DNA of 40,502 bases from Pseudomonadota bacterium (GCA_027365475.1 DAHXNI010000050.1:1-40502), one strand, 5' to 3'. Counted from the first letter of the stretch, positions 29,662 to 39,583 are shown. Translations and numbers: made by a program. Notes: generated by a model not told the origin, from the letters alone.

Positions 29662-30101
29662 TTACAGGTGGCCGGTCCGGTTCAGGCCCAGAAGCGCACA
29701 CTGCCGCCGCACCGACAGCTTCCCGCCCCGATCGATCATTTTCGTCCGCTCGGTCCGGGGAAGCGACCGAGCGCCTGTGCTAAAAAATCTCGTTCCACCG
29801 TGAGCTCGCCGATCTTCGCGTGCAGCTCCTGGAGCCGTTCCCGATCCACGGGACTCGCGCCGGGGTCACCGCCGAACACGACAGCGGTGCCCTCCAGCAG
29901 CTCCTTCTTCCAGCTGGTCACCTGGTTCGGATGCACCTCATACTGCTTGCCAATCTCGACCACGGTCTTCTCGCCCTTCAGGGCTTCGAGAGCGACCCGG
30001 GCCTTGAATGCAGGGGAAAAATGTATAGCAGTCCGCCTACTTATCGCTGTGTTCGAAAAAACCGAGCCACCTCTAAGGGCTTGCGCGGCAGATTCGGTCA
30101 A
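29662..30101 (-). mobile_element. IS3-family remnant (orfA plus truncated orfB)
   Basis: Minus strand. The orfA frame (30101-29736) contains FSPAFKARVALEALKGEKTV, EIGKQYEVHPNQVTSWKKEL and a leucine-rich coiled coil, as in IS3-family OrfA. orfB begins by ATGA overlap at 29739 (MIDRGGKLSVRRQCALLGLN) but stops after 25 codons at 29662; its DDE catalytic region is missing. The first 30 codons of the orfA frame look like flanking sequence rather than transposase. Non-functional relic. Confidence 0.8.
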
Positions 30102-30109
30102 ATTGTGAT

Positions 30110-30137
30110 ATATCCGATAAACGGCATTATCGGCGAT
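30110..30137 (+). other. dif-like 11-6-11 recombination site or operator
   Basis: ATATCCGATAA, 6-bp centre ACGGCA, then TTATCGGCGAT. The inner CCGATAA/TTATCGG is a perfect 7-bp inverted repeat. The layout and inner ATAA/TTAT match XerC/XerD-bound dif sites. It lies 20 nt before the tyrosine recombinase start, so it could be its crossover site or a repressor operator. Confidence 0.5.
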
Positions 30138-30156
30138 TTAGGAGTAGACTGCCCGT

Positions 30157-31374
30157 ATGGCCCCGTCTGCCCCGGCACCCCCCGTCCTCCCGTCGTTCAA
30201 GGACGCGAGCGCCGCCATCCCCGAGCCGATCGCCCGGGCGGCTGACCTCTGGCTCGCACGCTATGGCCCGCACACGCGCCGTCGCTATGCCACCGAGTGG
30301 CGCCGGTTCGTGCTCTGGGTGCATGCAACACGGCCACGCGCCGGCCTACCGGGTCCCGGCTTGCCGGACTCCGGGTTCCGCTGGGAAGATCCGGACTATG
30401 GCGCGGTGGCGGACTACGCCGTCTTCCTCAGCCGGCCTCCCAAAACCTGGTGCGGCCACCGGTACCCGCAGGATCATCCGCGCTGGCGTCCCCTGACCGG
30501 CCCCCTGGATGCGGCAACCGTCGCCCAGGCCATTACAGCCCTGTCGAGTTTCTACGCCTGGGCGGTGAAAGAAGGATCGATCTATCGCAACCCGTTCGCG
30601 CTCTGGCGCGAGCGCCAGCCTGTCGCCAACCGGCCGGAAGCCGCTGACGCCATCCGCCCGCCTGCACGCCGGGAAAGTTTCGATGTCCGTGCCGCCCGGG
30701 TCGCACGGCGGGCGCTTTCCGAACGCGAGCTTGCGGCGCTCTCGGAAGCGATCGCGTCGTTGCCGGCGAATACGGATCCGGAACGGTTTGTGCGCGAACG
30801 GGCGCGGATGATTTTCGACCTCGGGCTCTTGCTGGGACTCCGGATTGGGGAAATCGCCTACTCGCGGATGCGGGATTTGACCCGTGTCCGGCTCGGCGAG
30901 ACGACGGGATGGTTCTGGTACGGGGTCGGAAAAGGCGGCCAAGAGGCCGGCATTCCGGTTCCGGATGCGCTCCTCGACGATCTCGCACGCTATCGCGAAA
31001 CCCTGGGCCTGCCCTCGCGCCCGGAGCCGGGAGAGGATACCCCCCTGCTCCGCCGTACTTGTACGGGTATCGCCGGACTGTCCGTGCGCCATACGCGCCA
31101 GATCTTCTATGACATGGCCGCACGCGCCGCCGCCGTCAACCCGGATCAGGAGATCCAGAACGCGCTCGAGTCCGCCTCGCCCCATTGGCTCCGGCATACC
31201 TATGTGACCCGTCTGATCGAGCGCAACGAGGGCGTGGTCGATCTCGACACCGTGCGCAACGCGCGCCACGCGCGCATCGACACCACCCTCATCTACGCGC
31301 ACAGCGACCGGAAACGGCGCTACGAATCGGTCAAGTATCTCTCGTGGGCTGCGAACCCCAACCATCGAAGTTGA
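30157..31374 (+). CDS. Tyrosine recombinase / integrase
   Basis: A 405-residue phage-type site-specific recombinase. The core-binding domain (YGPHTRRRYATEWRRFV) is followed by the catalytic domain with LLLGLRIGEIA (first Arg), HWLRHTYVT (His-x2-Arg), NARHARIDTTLIYAHSD (second His and the Tyr nucleophile). It catalyses strand exchange through a covalent Tyr link. Longer than XerC/D (about 300 residues), with an extended N-terminus and an insert near residues 60-95. An 11-6-11 site lies directly upstream. It sits at the border between the replicon and the defence island. Confidence 0.85.
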   Translation: MAPSAPAPPVLPSFKDASAAIPEPIARAADLWLARYGPHTRRRYATEWRRFVLWVHATRPRAGLPGPGLPDSGFRWEDPDYGAVADYAVFLSRPPKTWCGHRYPQDHPRWRPLTGPLDAATVAQAITALSSFYAWAVKEGSIYRNPFALWRERQPVANRPEAADAIRPPARRESFDVRAARVARRALSERELAALSEAIASLPANTDPERFVRERARMIFDLGLLLGLRIGEIAYSRMRDLTRVRLGETTGWFWYGVGKGGQEAGIPVPDALLDDLARYRETLGLPSRPEPGEDTPLLRRTCTGIAGLSVRHTRQIFYDMAARAAAVNPDQEIQNALESASPHWLRHTYVTRLIERNEGVVDLDTVRNARHARIDTTLIYAHSDRKRRYESVKYLSWAANPNHRS

Positions 31375-31408
31375 TCCCGGCCCGCTACAACGGGACGAAG
31401 TCCGGCTC

Positions 31409-31660
31409 CTATGAATCGGTTGCCCATCCGCCAGGGGTCAACATGGCAAAGGGTTGATGAGATTCTTTCTCGATGGGAGCGTAGAGAATGGCAGGAAGAT
31501 CCAGGAACAGGTGAATCGATCGTCCCGAACGCATTTCTTGCAGCGCCCGGTCCCGGGTTGCCCGGTTCGAATACCAGCGGTCCAAATGGAAATCGGTGCC
31601 GACGAGGCGGGCCATGGGATCGGTGGGATCCATCCTGGCTCGAATGCCGTAGCGTTTCAT
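31409..31660 (-). CDS. Small unknown protein
   Basis: An 83-residue protein, minus strand. MKRYGIRARMDPTDP, then FHLDRWYSNRATRDRALQEM resembles small uncharacterised proteins in proteobacteria, but no function is known. ATG 31660 has GGA about 7 nt upstream; a longer frame to 31762 is less likely. Confidence 0.5.
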   Translation of the reverse strand: MKRYGIRARMDPTDPMARLVGTDFHLDRWYSNRATRDRALQEMRSGRSIHLFLDLPAILYAPIEKESHQPFAMLTPGGWATDS

Positions 31661-31775
31661 GGGCGATTCCGTGCGAATTGACGGCCAATCATAGCCGGGC
31701 CGGGTTGAACGTGAGGCGTAGAAATCTACGTCAAGTGCCCGATTTGATGTCGTGAGGTGCATATTCGCGAGCCTT

Positions 31776-31982
31776 TACCGCAATGCCGAGATGGCCCTGC
31801 GCTGGACCGCCACTGGGTTCCTGGAAGGGGAAAAGTCCTTCCGCCGGGTACATGTAGTAAACGATCTCCGGATGCTCAGACCGCTCTCGGACGAATGGTC
31901 GCTCCCGTTGACATCGGCTCGCAGGCTGCTTAATCTGATATCCGGCCGTAGCCGGAATCTGCAAATACGAATATGGAACACC
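31776..31982 (+). mobile_element. IS256-family 3' fragment
   Basis: Plus strand. It encodes YRNAEMALRWTATGFLEGEK, the same C-terminal segment as the transposase at 39917 but diverged and frame-disrupted, and continues through AATCTGAT and CGAATATGGAACACC, which match the element's terminal bases. It is a decayed end of the same element, adjacent to the HNH gene start. Confidence 0.75.
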
Positions 31983-31994
31983 ACCGGGGGAACC

Positions 31995-32834
31995 ATGCAA
32001 CAACTCGTCACTAAAATGAAGCAAGTGCAAGACAATATCGCAGAGCTAGAACGTGGCCGAAAGGCCAAGCCCGGGTCGACACTACGAACGGAGTACGAGA
32101 GTCTCATCAGACGTGGAAAATGCTTCGTCCCATATAAATTGGGCCCCAAAATTGCGTTTGCGCCGTCACGGTTTACAGGTTATGTGGGCAACAAACTTTC
32201 CACGCATGCCAGCAATCCGTATCGCGCTGGTGGACTCACAAACGTTGCTCTCACCAAGATAATCGACTCACCGCCACGGCCTAATAAGAATCTTGAAAAT
32301 CGTTATATCAGATTCTGTGAGGATACCGATCTGACACTGTCAAATATCAAGCGCAATTACTGGATCCCGCCAGAAATAGCGGATCTTCTGGATGAAGAAG
32401 CAGAAGAAAAATCACTGGCATCCATCGATAACAATCCAAAGCTATCCGATACGGAAAGGGAGCAGCTTATACAGGCACGACGCGGTCAAGGACTGTTCCG
32501 AGATCGCCTGCTTGATTATTGGAAAAAGTGTTGCGTCACGTCATGCGATCTTCAAATGGTTCTCCGCGCTTCCCATATCAAGCCTTGGCGCCAAAGCTCG
32601 AATGAGGAACGTTTAGACAAGTTCAACGGCTTGTTGTTAACTCCAAACGTAGATGCTCTCTTTGATAAAGGCTTGATCTCTTTCAGTGACTCTGGAGAAA
32701 TGCTGCTATCTCCGCAAGTCTCCCGCAAGATGCTACAGGTGCTCATCGGTAAAACCGAAGCAAGGATAAAAGTAAAGGTAGAACATAAAAAGTACCTCAA
32801 ATACCATCGAAACCTCCATCGGTTCGGCCGCTGA
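31995..32834 (+). CDS. HNH endonuclease of restriction type
   Basis: A 279-residue protein. The C-terminal third is an HNH_2-type domain: RASHIKPW, then FNGLLLTPNVDALFDKGLISF. The region before it (RGQGLFRDRLLDYWKKCCVTSC) is the usual lead-in. The N-terminal 120 residues are basic and may bind DNA. ATG 31995 has GGGGGA close upstream and lies 12 nt beyond the IS256-family end, so its original promoter was probably replaced by IS sequence. AT-richer codons than the left part of the window. Likely one of the nucleases of the defence island. Confidence 0.8.
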   Translation: MQQLVTKMKQVQDNIAELERGRKAKPGSTLRTEYESLIRRGKCFVPYKLGPKIAFAPSRFTGYVGNKLSTHASNPYRAGGLTNVALTKIIDSPPRPNKNLENRYIRFCEDTDLTLSNIKRNYWIPPEIADLLDEEAEEKSLASIDNNPKLSDTEREQLIQARRGQGLFRDRLLDYWKKCCVTSCDLQMVLRASHIKPWRQSSNEERLDKFNGLLLTPNVDALFDKGLISFSDSGEMLLSPQVSRKMLQVLIGKTEARIKVKVEHKKYLKYHRNLHRFGR

Positions 32835-33130
32835 GGCCTAACGGCTGGCTTTGGTATGAAACCGTACCGCCATCAGGCATCGTATGGGAAGCGTGAGGTG
32901 TGGAATTACCATCGCCTGCCCGTCTACCTCCGAGTAGACATAAAGTCTTGCAGCGGACAGATCAAGCAAGGCAAACACGTAAAAGTTTGAAGGCGCTCCC
33001 AAAATGTTCCGCTTGCCATTCCTGTCCCCCAATGCTTTTGCGAAAGCGAATCAGTCACCCCGAACCCAGAGTATCACTTCGCATAAGCCAGGGACAAAGG
33101 GCCGACTCAACGCGCGTGATATGTTGCTGC
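32835..33130. other. Intergenic stretch between convergent nuclease genes
   Basis: About 300 nt. A 64-codon minus-strand frame (32838-33032) encoding PSNFYVFALLDLSAARLYVY and more could be a gene fragment, but it lacks a ribosome-binding site and a known domain. No clear terminator seen. Confidence 0.4.
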
Positions 33131-34321
33131 TTATCGAAGACCAAACTCAGCAATGATAGCGGGCCTGCTCGCCAGGAGGTTCTCCAAATGGCTATCAGGC
33201 CACATCTCAATTCGCAGGGCATTATCGGATTGGTTTTGCATGTCCACGAGAGTAACCGCATCAGTTGTAAACCGCCCCGAAGTGGCGATAACGAGAATGT
33301 CTACTCTGGGTGGTTCCCAAAGCCTCATCTGATCCCTGAGTGCTGTTATATCGGTTGCCCCGACGCTCCTGGATTGCCAATGTTTGCACTGAATGATGAC
33401 TCGTTGCCTTTGTGATCCACCCAGTGGGTCAACATGAACACGATAAACGGATAGATCGCGTCCACGATCGGGGGCACTCGTTTTCGTTAGCCATGTGGGG
33501 TTTTCGTAGCCGTTCTCAGATGAGATAAGAACAAAAATCAGACGTTCAAATTGCTCGTCGGTGAGGTTTTCCCACCTGAGTTTTGTTGCCACCGGACCTT
33601 TCGGTTTGGCGCTTGCCAATGTGCCCAAATCCTCGATTCCCACCGGAACTGGCTCCAATTCTCCGTACATAGACTTACGTAAATCGACATTGATGCTTGG
33701 CCAGTCGTGTTTGATGATGTCGCGAAGATCGACAATCGTCCCGAAACTCAGGTGCCTATGAAGCTCTGCCCATCGCATGGGCTTAGCAATACTACTTCCA
33801 AGAAGCGTTGAGACTTGGGCTACGTTTCCCTTTAACTGTTCAAATTCATCGTCAGTTACAACCTCATTTGACGGTCCGTCGCTTTCCAACAGTTTACTGA
33901 GATTGTGAAGGTTTGAATCGATAGCATCAACGAGATCTTTGAGCGCATCTCGGATAAGCTCGCGCCGCTTCTGATCAAAGCGATAGCGATATTCTCGAAG
34001 TAACCGCGATGGTTCCCCAATCTGACGCTCGACTGACATCATGCTTCCGAGCTCACCGACATCACGCGCATCCCATCGAAGTTGCGCAATTGCATCCAAG
34101 TCCATGAGGAAAATCTCCGGCTTCCATCCATCAATCCTGGGAAGCGCAGTTATCAAGGCATCAAAGTTCCGGCAGTTAGTTTCGTAGTCGCGGTTATCTC
34201 CGAAGGCTACTCCATTTTGTATGGTGGCCTCGATCTCAACCAGAAGCTGTTCGGCCTTGACAAGATTTGCCTCCGCAGCCTCAAAGTGCCGAAGTGCAGC
34301 ATTTAACGAGCTCTCAGACAT
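33131..34321 (-). CDS. Mrr-like restriction endonuclease
   Basis: A 396-residue protein, minus strand. The C-terminal domain starts LRWENLTDEQFERLIFVLI and has the Mrr/PD-(D/E)XK residues in DRGRDLSV and QCKHW (Gln-x-Lys). The N-terminal 200 residues are helical with coiled-coil character (ALRHFEAAEANLVKAEQLLVEIE). It overlaps the Type ISP gene by 19 nt and is co-transcribed, so it is likely an accessory nuclease of that system. Modification-dependent cutting, as in Mrr, is possible but not shown. Confidence 0.75.
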   Translation of the reverse strand: MSESSLNAALRHFEAAEANLVKAEQLLVEIEATIQNGVAFGDNRDYETNCRNFDALITALPRIDGWKPEIFLMDLDAIAQLRWDARDVGELGSMMSVERQIGEPSRLLREYRYRFDQKRRELIRDALKDLVDAIDSNLHNLSKLLESDGPSNEVVTDDEFEQLKGNVAQVSTLLGSSIAKPMRWAELHRHLSFGTIVDLRDIIKHDWPSINVDLRKSMYGELEPVPVGIEDLGTLASAKPKGPVATKLRWENLTDEQFERLIFVLISSENGYENPTWLTKTSAPDRGRDLSVYRVHVDPLGGSQRQRVIIQCKHWQSRSVGATDITALRDQMRLWEPPRVDILVIATSGRFTTDAVTLVDMQNQSDNALRIEMWPDSHLENLLASRPAIIAEFGLR

Positions 34322-37300
34322 TCAACCTCTGCGAAGGGGTACGTGAACTCTTCCAGCGCAGGCAGTGCGTTGACGATTTTCACAGTCTCCACACTCACCC
34401 GCACCACGCGCTTGACGAGGTTGAGAATGTATTGAGGGTCGTTATGTTCCGCTGCCCAGTCATTGGGGTCGTTGGTGATACCGCTGTCTTTGTCCGTGGT
34501 CATCTGATAACGCTCCATTACCCATTCCAGTGCGGGCTTGCCGTTGACGATGTAGTCATAGGCTTCTGGTGGAATACCTGCCAGCCGGATACAGTTGTTG
34601 TAGATAATCGTGCTCTTGTCATCGGTGAGCCTGCCGTCCACGCGGCTGCGGGCAAAGGCCATTTTCTGGACTCGATACAGCGCCGGGTCACCCAGGTCAA
34701 GTTCACCACTCTGTTGCAGAGGGTAAGGCTCCACCGTTTCGTAGTTGAGGTGCCAGTTCGCTAGCGCACGCCCGGCAGTGCTGAAGGCCCAGAAGTAGCG
34801 GGCGAAGGGGATGCGCGGCAACTGTTTTTTGAGGTCAGCCTCGAACCGTATTTTGTATTCCGGCGAGTGCAGAATGCCGTAGACGTAATAGAACAAGTCT
34901 TCCTTGGTAATAACTGTGTCGGTCTTGCCGTCCGCGCCACTACTACCCGCATATGCCCTGCGAAATGCAGCCAAAGCGTTAGCAGCGATGGCTTCCTGCC
35001 GAATCCAACCGGTATCATTTGCCTTGCTCAGCAGGTCATCGTCTTTAGCCTCTTCGTAGTAGTAGAGGGGGAAACATTGGCCTTTGGAAATCATTTCCAA
35101 GTCAGGAACAGTATCCGTGATGAGTGCGGAAAATGATTTTGTAGCACCCAATCCCGTTGCTGAAATAACCAGATTCTTCAGCCCCGGCTGCGGGAACAGC
35201 CTGGGCATCTGGTAAACCATATCGTTGAACTGACGGTTGAAATAGAGTCGTTGCTTCGTGAATGGCCGGTAAAGGCTGGTGACGATGTCGCTAGCCTCAA
35301 ACCTGTGGGCCTTCATCTTTCGCGCATCGCTTTTCAGACTGCGTGCCCAACTGATTTTCTTAGGGTCGTTATCAATCACGTCTTCCACGGCGGGTGTTTC
35401 GCCTTTAGCATGTTTGACGGCCTGTTCATAAGCTGCCCGCTGATCGTTGTAGAATGCAATCATGCGCCCCATGTTCACGGCGAGCTTCGTGCGGCAGAAG
35501 TTGTAGGCCCAGGCGTCGCGGTTTGTTTTTACACCCATTGAATAGATCTCGAACAACTTGAGTTTTTCCTTACCATCCTTATCCCCTAGCGGCAGGAACT
35601 TTTCAAACGCCGGGTTGCGCTGATTGATCCAGTCGCCGTGTTCGTTTGGCGAAAGTCTTTGCCAGGGTAGGCTGGCAATGCTGCTGAAGTCGCGTACGAT
35701 CTTGAGTTTCTCCTCACGGCTCAGATAGTCGCCAATGTCGTAATACCGGATGCTTCCATCACCGGGTTTGTCAGGGCGTTTCACCAGTAGGGTAATGGCG
35801 ACGGTAGCGCGGCTACCAGAACCGAAAATCTTACCTCCTTCTCGCCGCGAAGTTTCACCGGATGTACGCTGATTGCCCCTCAGATTAAACACATATATCC
35901 GGCTGAACTCTTCGGCCAGACACTTGCGCAGGCCATCCATGTTATTGGCATCGATGAAGGAACCGTTCGTCACAAAGCAGATGATGCCCTTGTCTCTGAT
36001 GCGGTCTGAAGCCCACCGAATGGCGCGGATGTAACTATCGTAAAGACTATTTTTGTTGGTCGCGCTGGAGCGTTCGGCATAGGTTCCGCGAATGCGTTGG
36101 TCCAGTTGCGGATACTTGAGATTCTTATTGTCGTCGTTCTCGCTTGTCTGCCCTGCCGAATACGGCGGATTGCTGACAATGACGCGAATGTCCACGGCCT
36201 TTTGTCGCTTCACCCGCTTGTTGTTGTCCGGGAACATTTGCTCGTCCAGCGTGCCCTTGCCCTCCGTAAGCTGGAAGGTATCGGTGAGCACGATGCCCTC
36301 GAATGGCAAGTAGCCCGCCTGAGGGTTTGTTGCCAACACCTGCCCGTGGTAAGCGGCCTCGATATTCACGGCCGCGATATAGTAGGCCAATAGAACAATT
36401 TCATTGGCGTGCAGTTCCTGTGTGTATTTGCGTTGTAGGTCTTCAGGTTTGACAAACCCACCTTGCAACAGGCGAACGATAAAAGTTCCGGTGCCGGTGA
36501 ATGGGTCGAGAACATGCACGCCCGTGTCCGTGAGCCCCACGCCAAATTCTTCCCGCAGGGCATAATTGGCGCTCTTGAGGATGAAATCCACGACCTCTAC
36601 AGGTGTAAACACGATGCCTAGCCGCTCTGCCATGCGCGGGAAAGCGGTACTGAAAAACTTGTCGTAAAGTTCGACGATGATGCGTTGCCTGCCCTCCGCA
36701 TTATCTATACCGCTGGCACGCACCTTGACGCTAGCATAGAAATCGTCCAGTTGTTCCTGTTCCTTGCTCAGGCCCTCGCGATGGAGCAGTTTGAGCATCT
36801 CATCCATGGAACGCGAGACGGGGTTCTTTTCGGTGAAGGCGTAGTCCTCAAACAGAGCATTGAACACTGGCTGGGTGATGAGGTGTTGCGCCAGCATTTC
36901 GATGGCATCATCCTGACTTACCGACGGATTCAGGTTGTTGCGTAGACCTGACAGGAACTTCTCAAACTTCCTGCGTGGTTCATCGTCCGCTGCTTCCAGT
37001 AGGGCTTTAATACGGGTAATATGTTTCTTGGCAATATCGGAGACTTGTTTGGCCCAGGTTTCCCAATAGCGCCGGTCCCCGCACTTGAGCACGATCTTGG
37101 CAAAGATGGCATCTCGCCATTCGTCCAAATTGGGATACGCAAGGCTCATCTGGAGCGGCGTTGCCTCGCTTACTCCGGTGTTCTTACTGCCTTCGTCATC
37201 TGCGGAGCCTCCGCTCACGCCAATCACCTGGATGTTGTCCGGGCGGTTTTGGTTGAGTTTAAGCTTGTTGATGGTGGCATTGAAACGGTCGTCATGTGCA

Positions 37301-39204
37301 CGCAGTGCCTGTAACACCTGCCACACCACCTTATATTTTTCGTTGTCCCGCAATGCCTCTTCTGGCGACACGTCGGCCGGGATGCCAACTGGAAGGATGA
37401 TGTAGCCGTATATTTTGCCAGGCGCCGTGCGCATCACGCGCCCGACGGATTGCACGACATCCACCACCGAATTGCGTGGATTGAGAAATAGCACAGCGTC
37501 CAGCGCGGGCACATCCACGCCTTCCGACAGGCACCGGGCATTGGAGAGGATGCGACAGATCGTACCGTGTGTGCTGGTATCGGCCTTGAGCCAGTCGAGT
37601 TTGTTAGCGCGCACCAGCGCATTCATGGTGCCGTCCACATGATCCACTTCGCAGCGCAACAGGCCGTCGCGTTCCTCTTCGGCTGCCTGGTCAACATATC
37701 TACTCACCACGCCAGGGAACAATTCGGAGATACGTCGGCTGTCCTTGATCGTGTGTGAAAAGGCTACGGCCCGGCGCATGGGAGTGGAGTCGTTTCCCAT
37801 ACTTGTCGTTGGGTCGCTGGCGTTGACAGCGAAGCGCTTGGCCAACCCGTTCCAGCAACCGGTAATGCGCACGGCATCGTCCAGGTTCAGTTCGCCATCC
37901 CTCGCCAGTTGTTTCTGGAAAGCTTTGCTGACGAACTTCTCATCCACCGCCAGCACCATCACTTTGTAATCCGCCAAGAGCCCCGCACCCACGGCTTCGC
38001 CAAAGCCCAGCCGGTACAGTTCTTTTCCATAAAGCTTTTCGTCGTTCATGGAACAAAGAGTAGCGTCGGCTTCCTCGGCCTTGCTTTTGGCAGAATCCGC
38101 GTAAATGCGTGGCGTGGCCGTCATATAAAGCCGCTTGTTCCCCCTGATATAAGCCGCATCGTGGACACGTACAAAATGACTTTCATCTTGCCCGGTGAGC
38201 GTGACACCGGTGGTGCGATGAGCTTCATCACAAATCACCAAGTCAAAAGCGGGTAAGCCATGCTTGGCTTGCGCCTCATGAATGGTGGCGATGCTTTGAT
38301 AGGTAGAAAAAATCACCGTTAGCGGCTTCTTGCCTGCCAATACCGCCGTCTGCTGCGCGAGCTTACGGGCGTCCGTCGTCGCTGGGAACGGCAGGTCATG
38401 CAAGCGGATGTCTTCGTTATCTTTGCGCTTGCCGACTGCTGTATCCGAACAGACGGCGAAGCAGTGCAGCGGGGTTTCAGACTGCGTTGTCCATTCCGCC
38501 AGAGCCTGTGCAATCAGGGCAATGGAAGGCACCAAAAACAGCACGCGGCCCGCATACGGACCTTTCTCACGAGCGGCAAACTGCTCGACAATCTTGAGCG
38601 CTGTTAAAGTCTTGCCGGTGCCGCAGGCCATGATGAGCTTGCCGCGATCCGCCGTGCTCAGGCCTTCGATCACGTCACGTAGTGCCTTTGCCTGGTGGGG
38701 CAGGAGTTTTTTCTTGGGCCGCAACACCATCAAATCAGGTCGGTTCAGACTGAACTGACTCCAATCGACTGCGCTATTTTCCAAATCCTGCGCGCGAATG
38801 CGATTGACAGGCACTTGCTGGTTGTTCAGCAGCTCTTCCGCGTGTTTGCTCCAGTTATCGGTAGTCGAAACGATCATGCGGCTGGTGAAGGGATGCTTGC
38901 CGGAGGTGGCAAAGAAGCTATCCAAATCCTCTTTTTCCAACCGGTGCTTGGGGTCGTAGAACTTGCACTGAATGGCGCAGAGCCCTACTGTGTTGCGTTC
39001 CTTCGCCACCAGGTCTATGCCGGTATCAGGCTGGTTGCCACGTCCCGGCCAGTCGCTCCACATCCAGACATCGCTGAAGCGTTCCCGGTACTGCGGTTCG
39101 GTCGCCAGATAGCCGGCGATGAGGCGCTCGAACTTGTCGCCTTGGTCGCGGTTGCTGGTAGCGACTTCGCGAAACTCAGCGAGGATGTCGTGAATGGTGG
39201 TCAT
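34303..39204 (-). CDS. Type ISP restriction-modification enzyme (nuclease-helicase-methyltransferase)
   Basis: A 1,633-residue single-chain enzyme, minus strand. Domains in order: Mrr-like nuclease (GIDLVA near residue 64, QCK near 79), SF2 translocase (ACGTGKT about 193-199, DEAH, and an SVGRVMRT motif VI), coupler, adenine methyltransferase (DPFTGTGTF near 900, NPPY near 1012) and a C-terminal target-recognition region. The order and length match LlaGI/LlaBIII-type enzymes, which cut unmethylated DNA after translocation. ATG 39204 (MTTIHDILAEFREV) is the family-like start; a GTG at 39240 is possible. AT-richer than the left half of the window. Confidence 0.9.
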   Translation of the reverse strand: MTTIHDILAEFREVATSNRDQGDKFERLIAGYLATEPQYRERFSDVWMWSDWPGRGNQPDTGIDLVAKERNTVGLCAIQCKFYDPKHRLEKEDLDSFFATSGKHPFTSRMIVSTTDNWSKHAEELLNNQQVPVNRIRAQDLENSAVDWSQFSLNRPDLMVLRPKKKLLPHQAKALRDVIEGLSTADRGKLIMACGTGKTLTALKIVEQFAAREKGPYAGRVLFLVPSIALIAQALAEWTTQSETPLHCFAVCSDTAVGKRKDNEDIRLHDLPFPATTDARKLAQQTAVLAGKKPLTVIFSTYQSIATIHEAQAKHGLPAFDLVICDEAHRTTGVTLTGQDESHFVRVHDAAYIRGNKRLYMTATPRIYADSAKSKAEEADATLCSMNDEKLYGKELYRLGFGEAVGAGLLADYKVMVLAVDEKFVSKAFQKQLARDGELNLDDAVRITGCWNGLAKRFAVNASDPTTSMGNDSTPMRRAVAFSHTIKDSRRISELFPGVVSRYVDQAAEEERDGLLRCEVDHVDGTMNALVRANKLDWLKADTSTHGTICRILSNARCLSEGVDVPALDAVLFLNPRNSVVDVVQSVGRVMRTAPGKIYGYIILPVGIPADVSPEEALRDNEKYKVVWQVLQALRAHDDRFNATINKLKLNQNRPDNIQVIGVSGGSADDEGSKNTGVSEATPLQMSLAYPNLDEWRDAIFAKIVLKCGDRRYWETWAKQVSDIAKKHITRIKALLEAADDEPRRKFEKFLSGLRNNLNPSVSQDDAIEMLAQHLITQPVFNALFEDYAFTEKNPVSRSMDEMLKLLHREGLSKEQEQLDDFYASVKVRASGIDNAEGRQRIIVELYDKFFSTAFPRMAERLGIVFTPVEVVDFILKSANYALREEFGVGLTDTGVHVLDPFTGTGTFIVRLLQGGFVKPEDLQRKYTQELHANEIVLLAYYIAAVNIEAAYHGQVLATNPQAGYLPFEGIVLTDTFQLTEGKGTLDEQMFPDNNKRVKRQKAVDIRVIVSNPPYSAGQTSENDDNKNLKYPQLDQRIRGTYAERSSATNKNSLYDSYIRAIRWASDRIRDKGIICFVTNGSFIDANNMDGLRKCLAEEFSRIYVFNLRGNQRTSGETSRREGGKIFGSGSRATVAITLLVKRPDKPGDGSIRYYDIGDYLSREEKLKIVRDFSSIASLPWQRLSPNEHGDWINQRNPAFEKFLPLGDKDGKEKLKLFEIYSMGVKTNRDAWAYNFCRTKLAVNMGRMIAFYNDQRAAYEQAVKHAKGETPAVEDVIDNDPKKISWARSLKSDARKMKAHRFEASDIVTSLYRPFTKQRLYFNRQFNDMVYQMPRLFPQPGLKNLVISATGLGATKSFSALITDTVPDLEMISKGQCFPLYYYEEAKDDDLLSKANDTGWIRQEAIAANALAAFRRAYAGSSGADGKTDTVITKEDLFYYVYGILHSPEYKIRFEADLKKQLPRIPFARYFWAFSTAGRALANWHLNYETVEPYPLQQSGELDLGDPALYRVQKMAFARSRVDGRLTDDKSTIIYNNCIRLAGIPPEAYDYIVNGKPALEWVMERYQMTTDKDSGITNDPNDWAAEHNDPQYILNLVKRVVRVSVETVKIVNALPALEEFTYPFAEVECLRAR

Positions 39205-39511
39205 AGGCTGCACTTGCCCCGATAAGTTCGTATTGCTCACCGAATCTTGTCTTTACCAAGGTTTTCCTCTGTCCTACATCGTCCTGCCCCTGGCAACTTA
39301 TTTAATGGATCTCCGGATCGTGCATACTGCCATATTCTCCTATACTTTTGAGTTTATAACACCGAGTGCTATATCCGCAAGCCAGCCGCTTGACCTCTTT
39401 TGCACACATCCCTATCCGCTCCAACTCCGAATCCTCAGCAAAACTTCAGTGCGGCATTTCTACCTTGCCGAAAGCGGACATTATTAACTTGCTCTTACAG
39501 CGATGACGTTT
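39205..39511. other. AT-rich upstream region of the Type ISP gene
   Basis: About 300 nt without a credible gene, markedly AT-rich (runs such as TATACTTTTGAGTTTATAA around 39340). It should contain the minus-strand promoter of the restriction operon; no box pair stands out clearly enough to call. Confidence 0.45.
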
Positions 39512-39583
39512 GCGTTGACACCAACTCGCAGGCCGCTTAATCTGATGACTTGCCGCCGGCTCGACCAACTGCGAATGAGACAT
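39512..39583 (+). mobile_element. IS256-family terminal fragment
   Basis: GTTGACACC, then CTCGCAGGCCGCTTAATCTGATGAC and CGAATGAGACATC follow the 3' end of the element in the same order as at 31921-31982 and, inverted, at 39870-39945. Only the last 70 nt remain. Confidence 0.65.
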
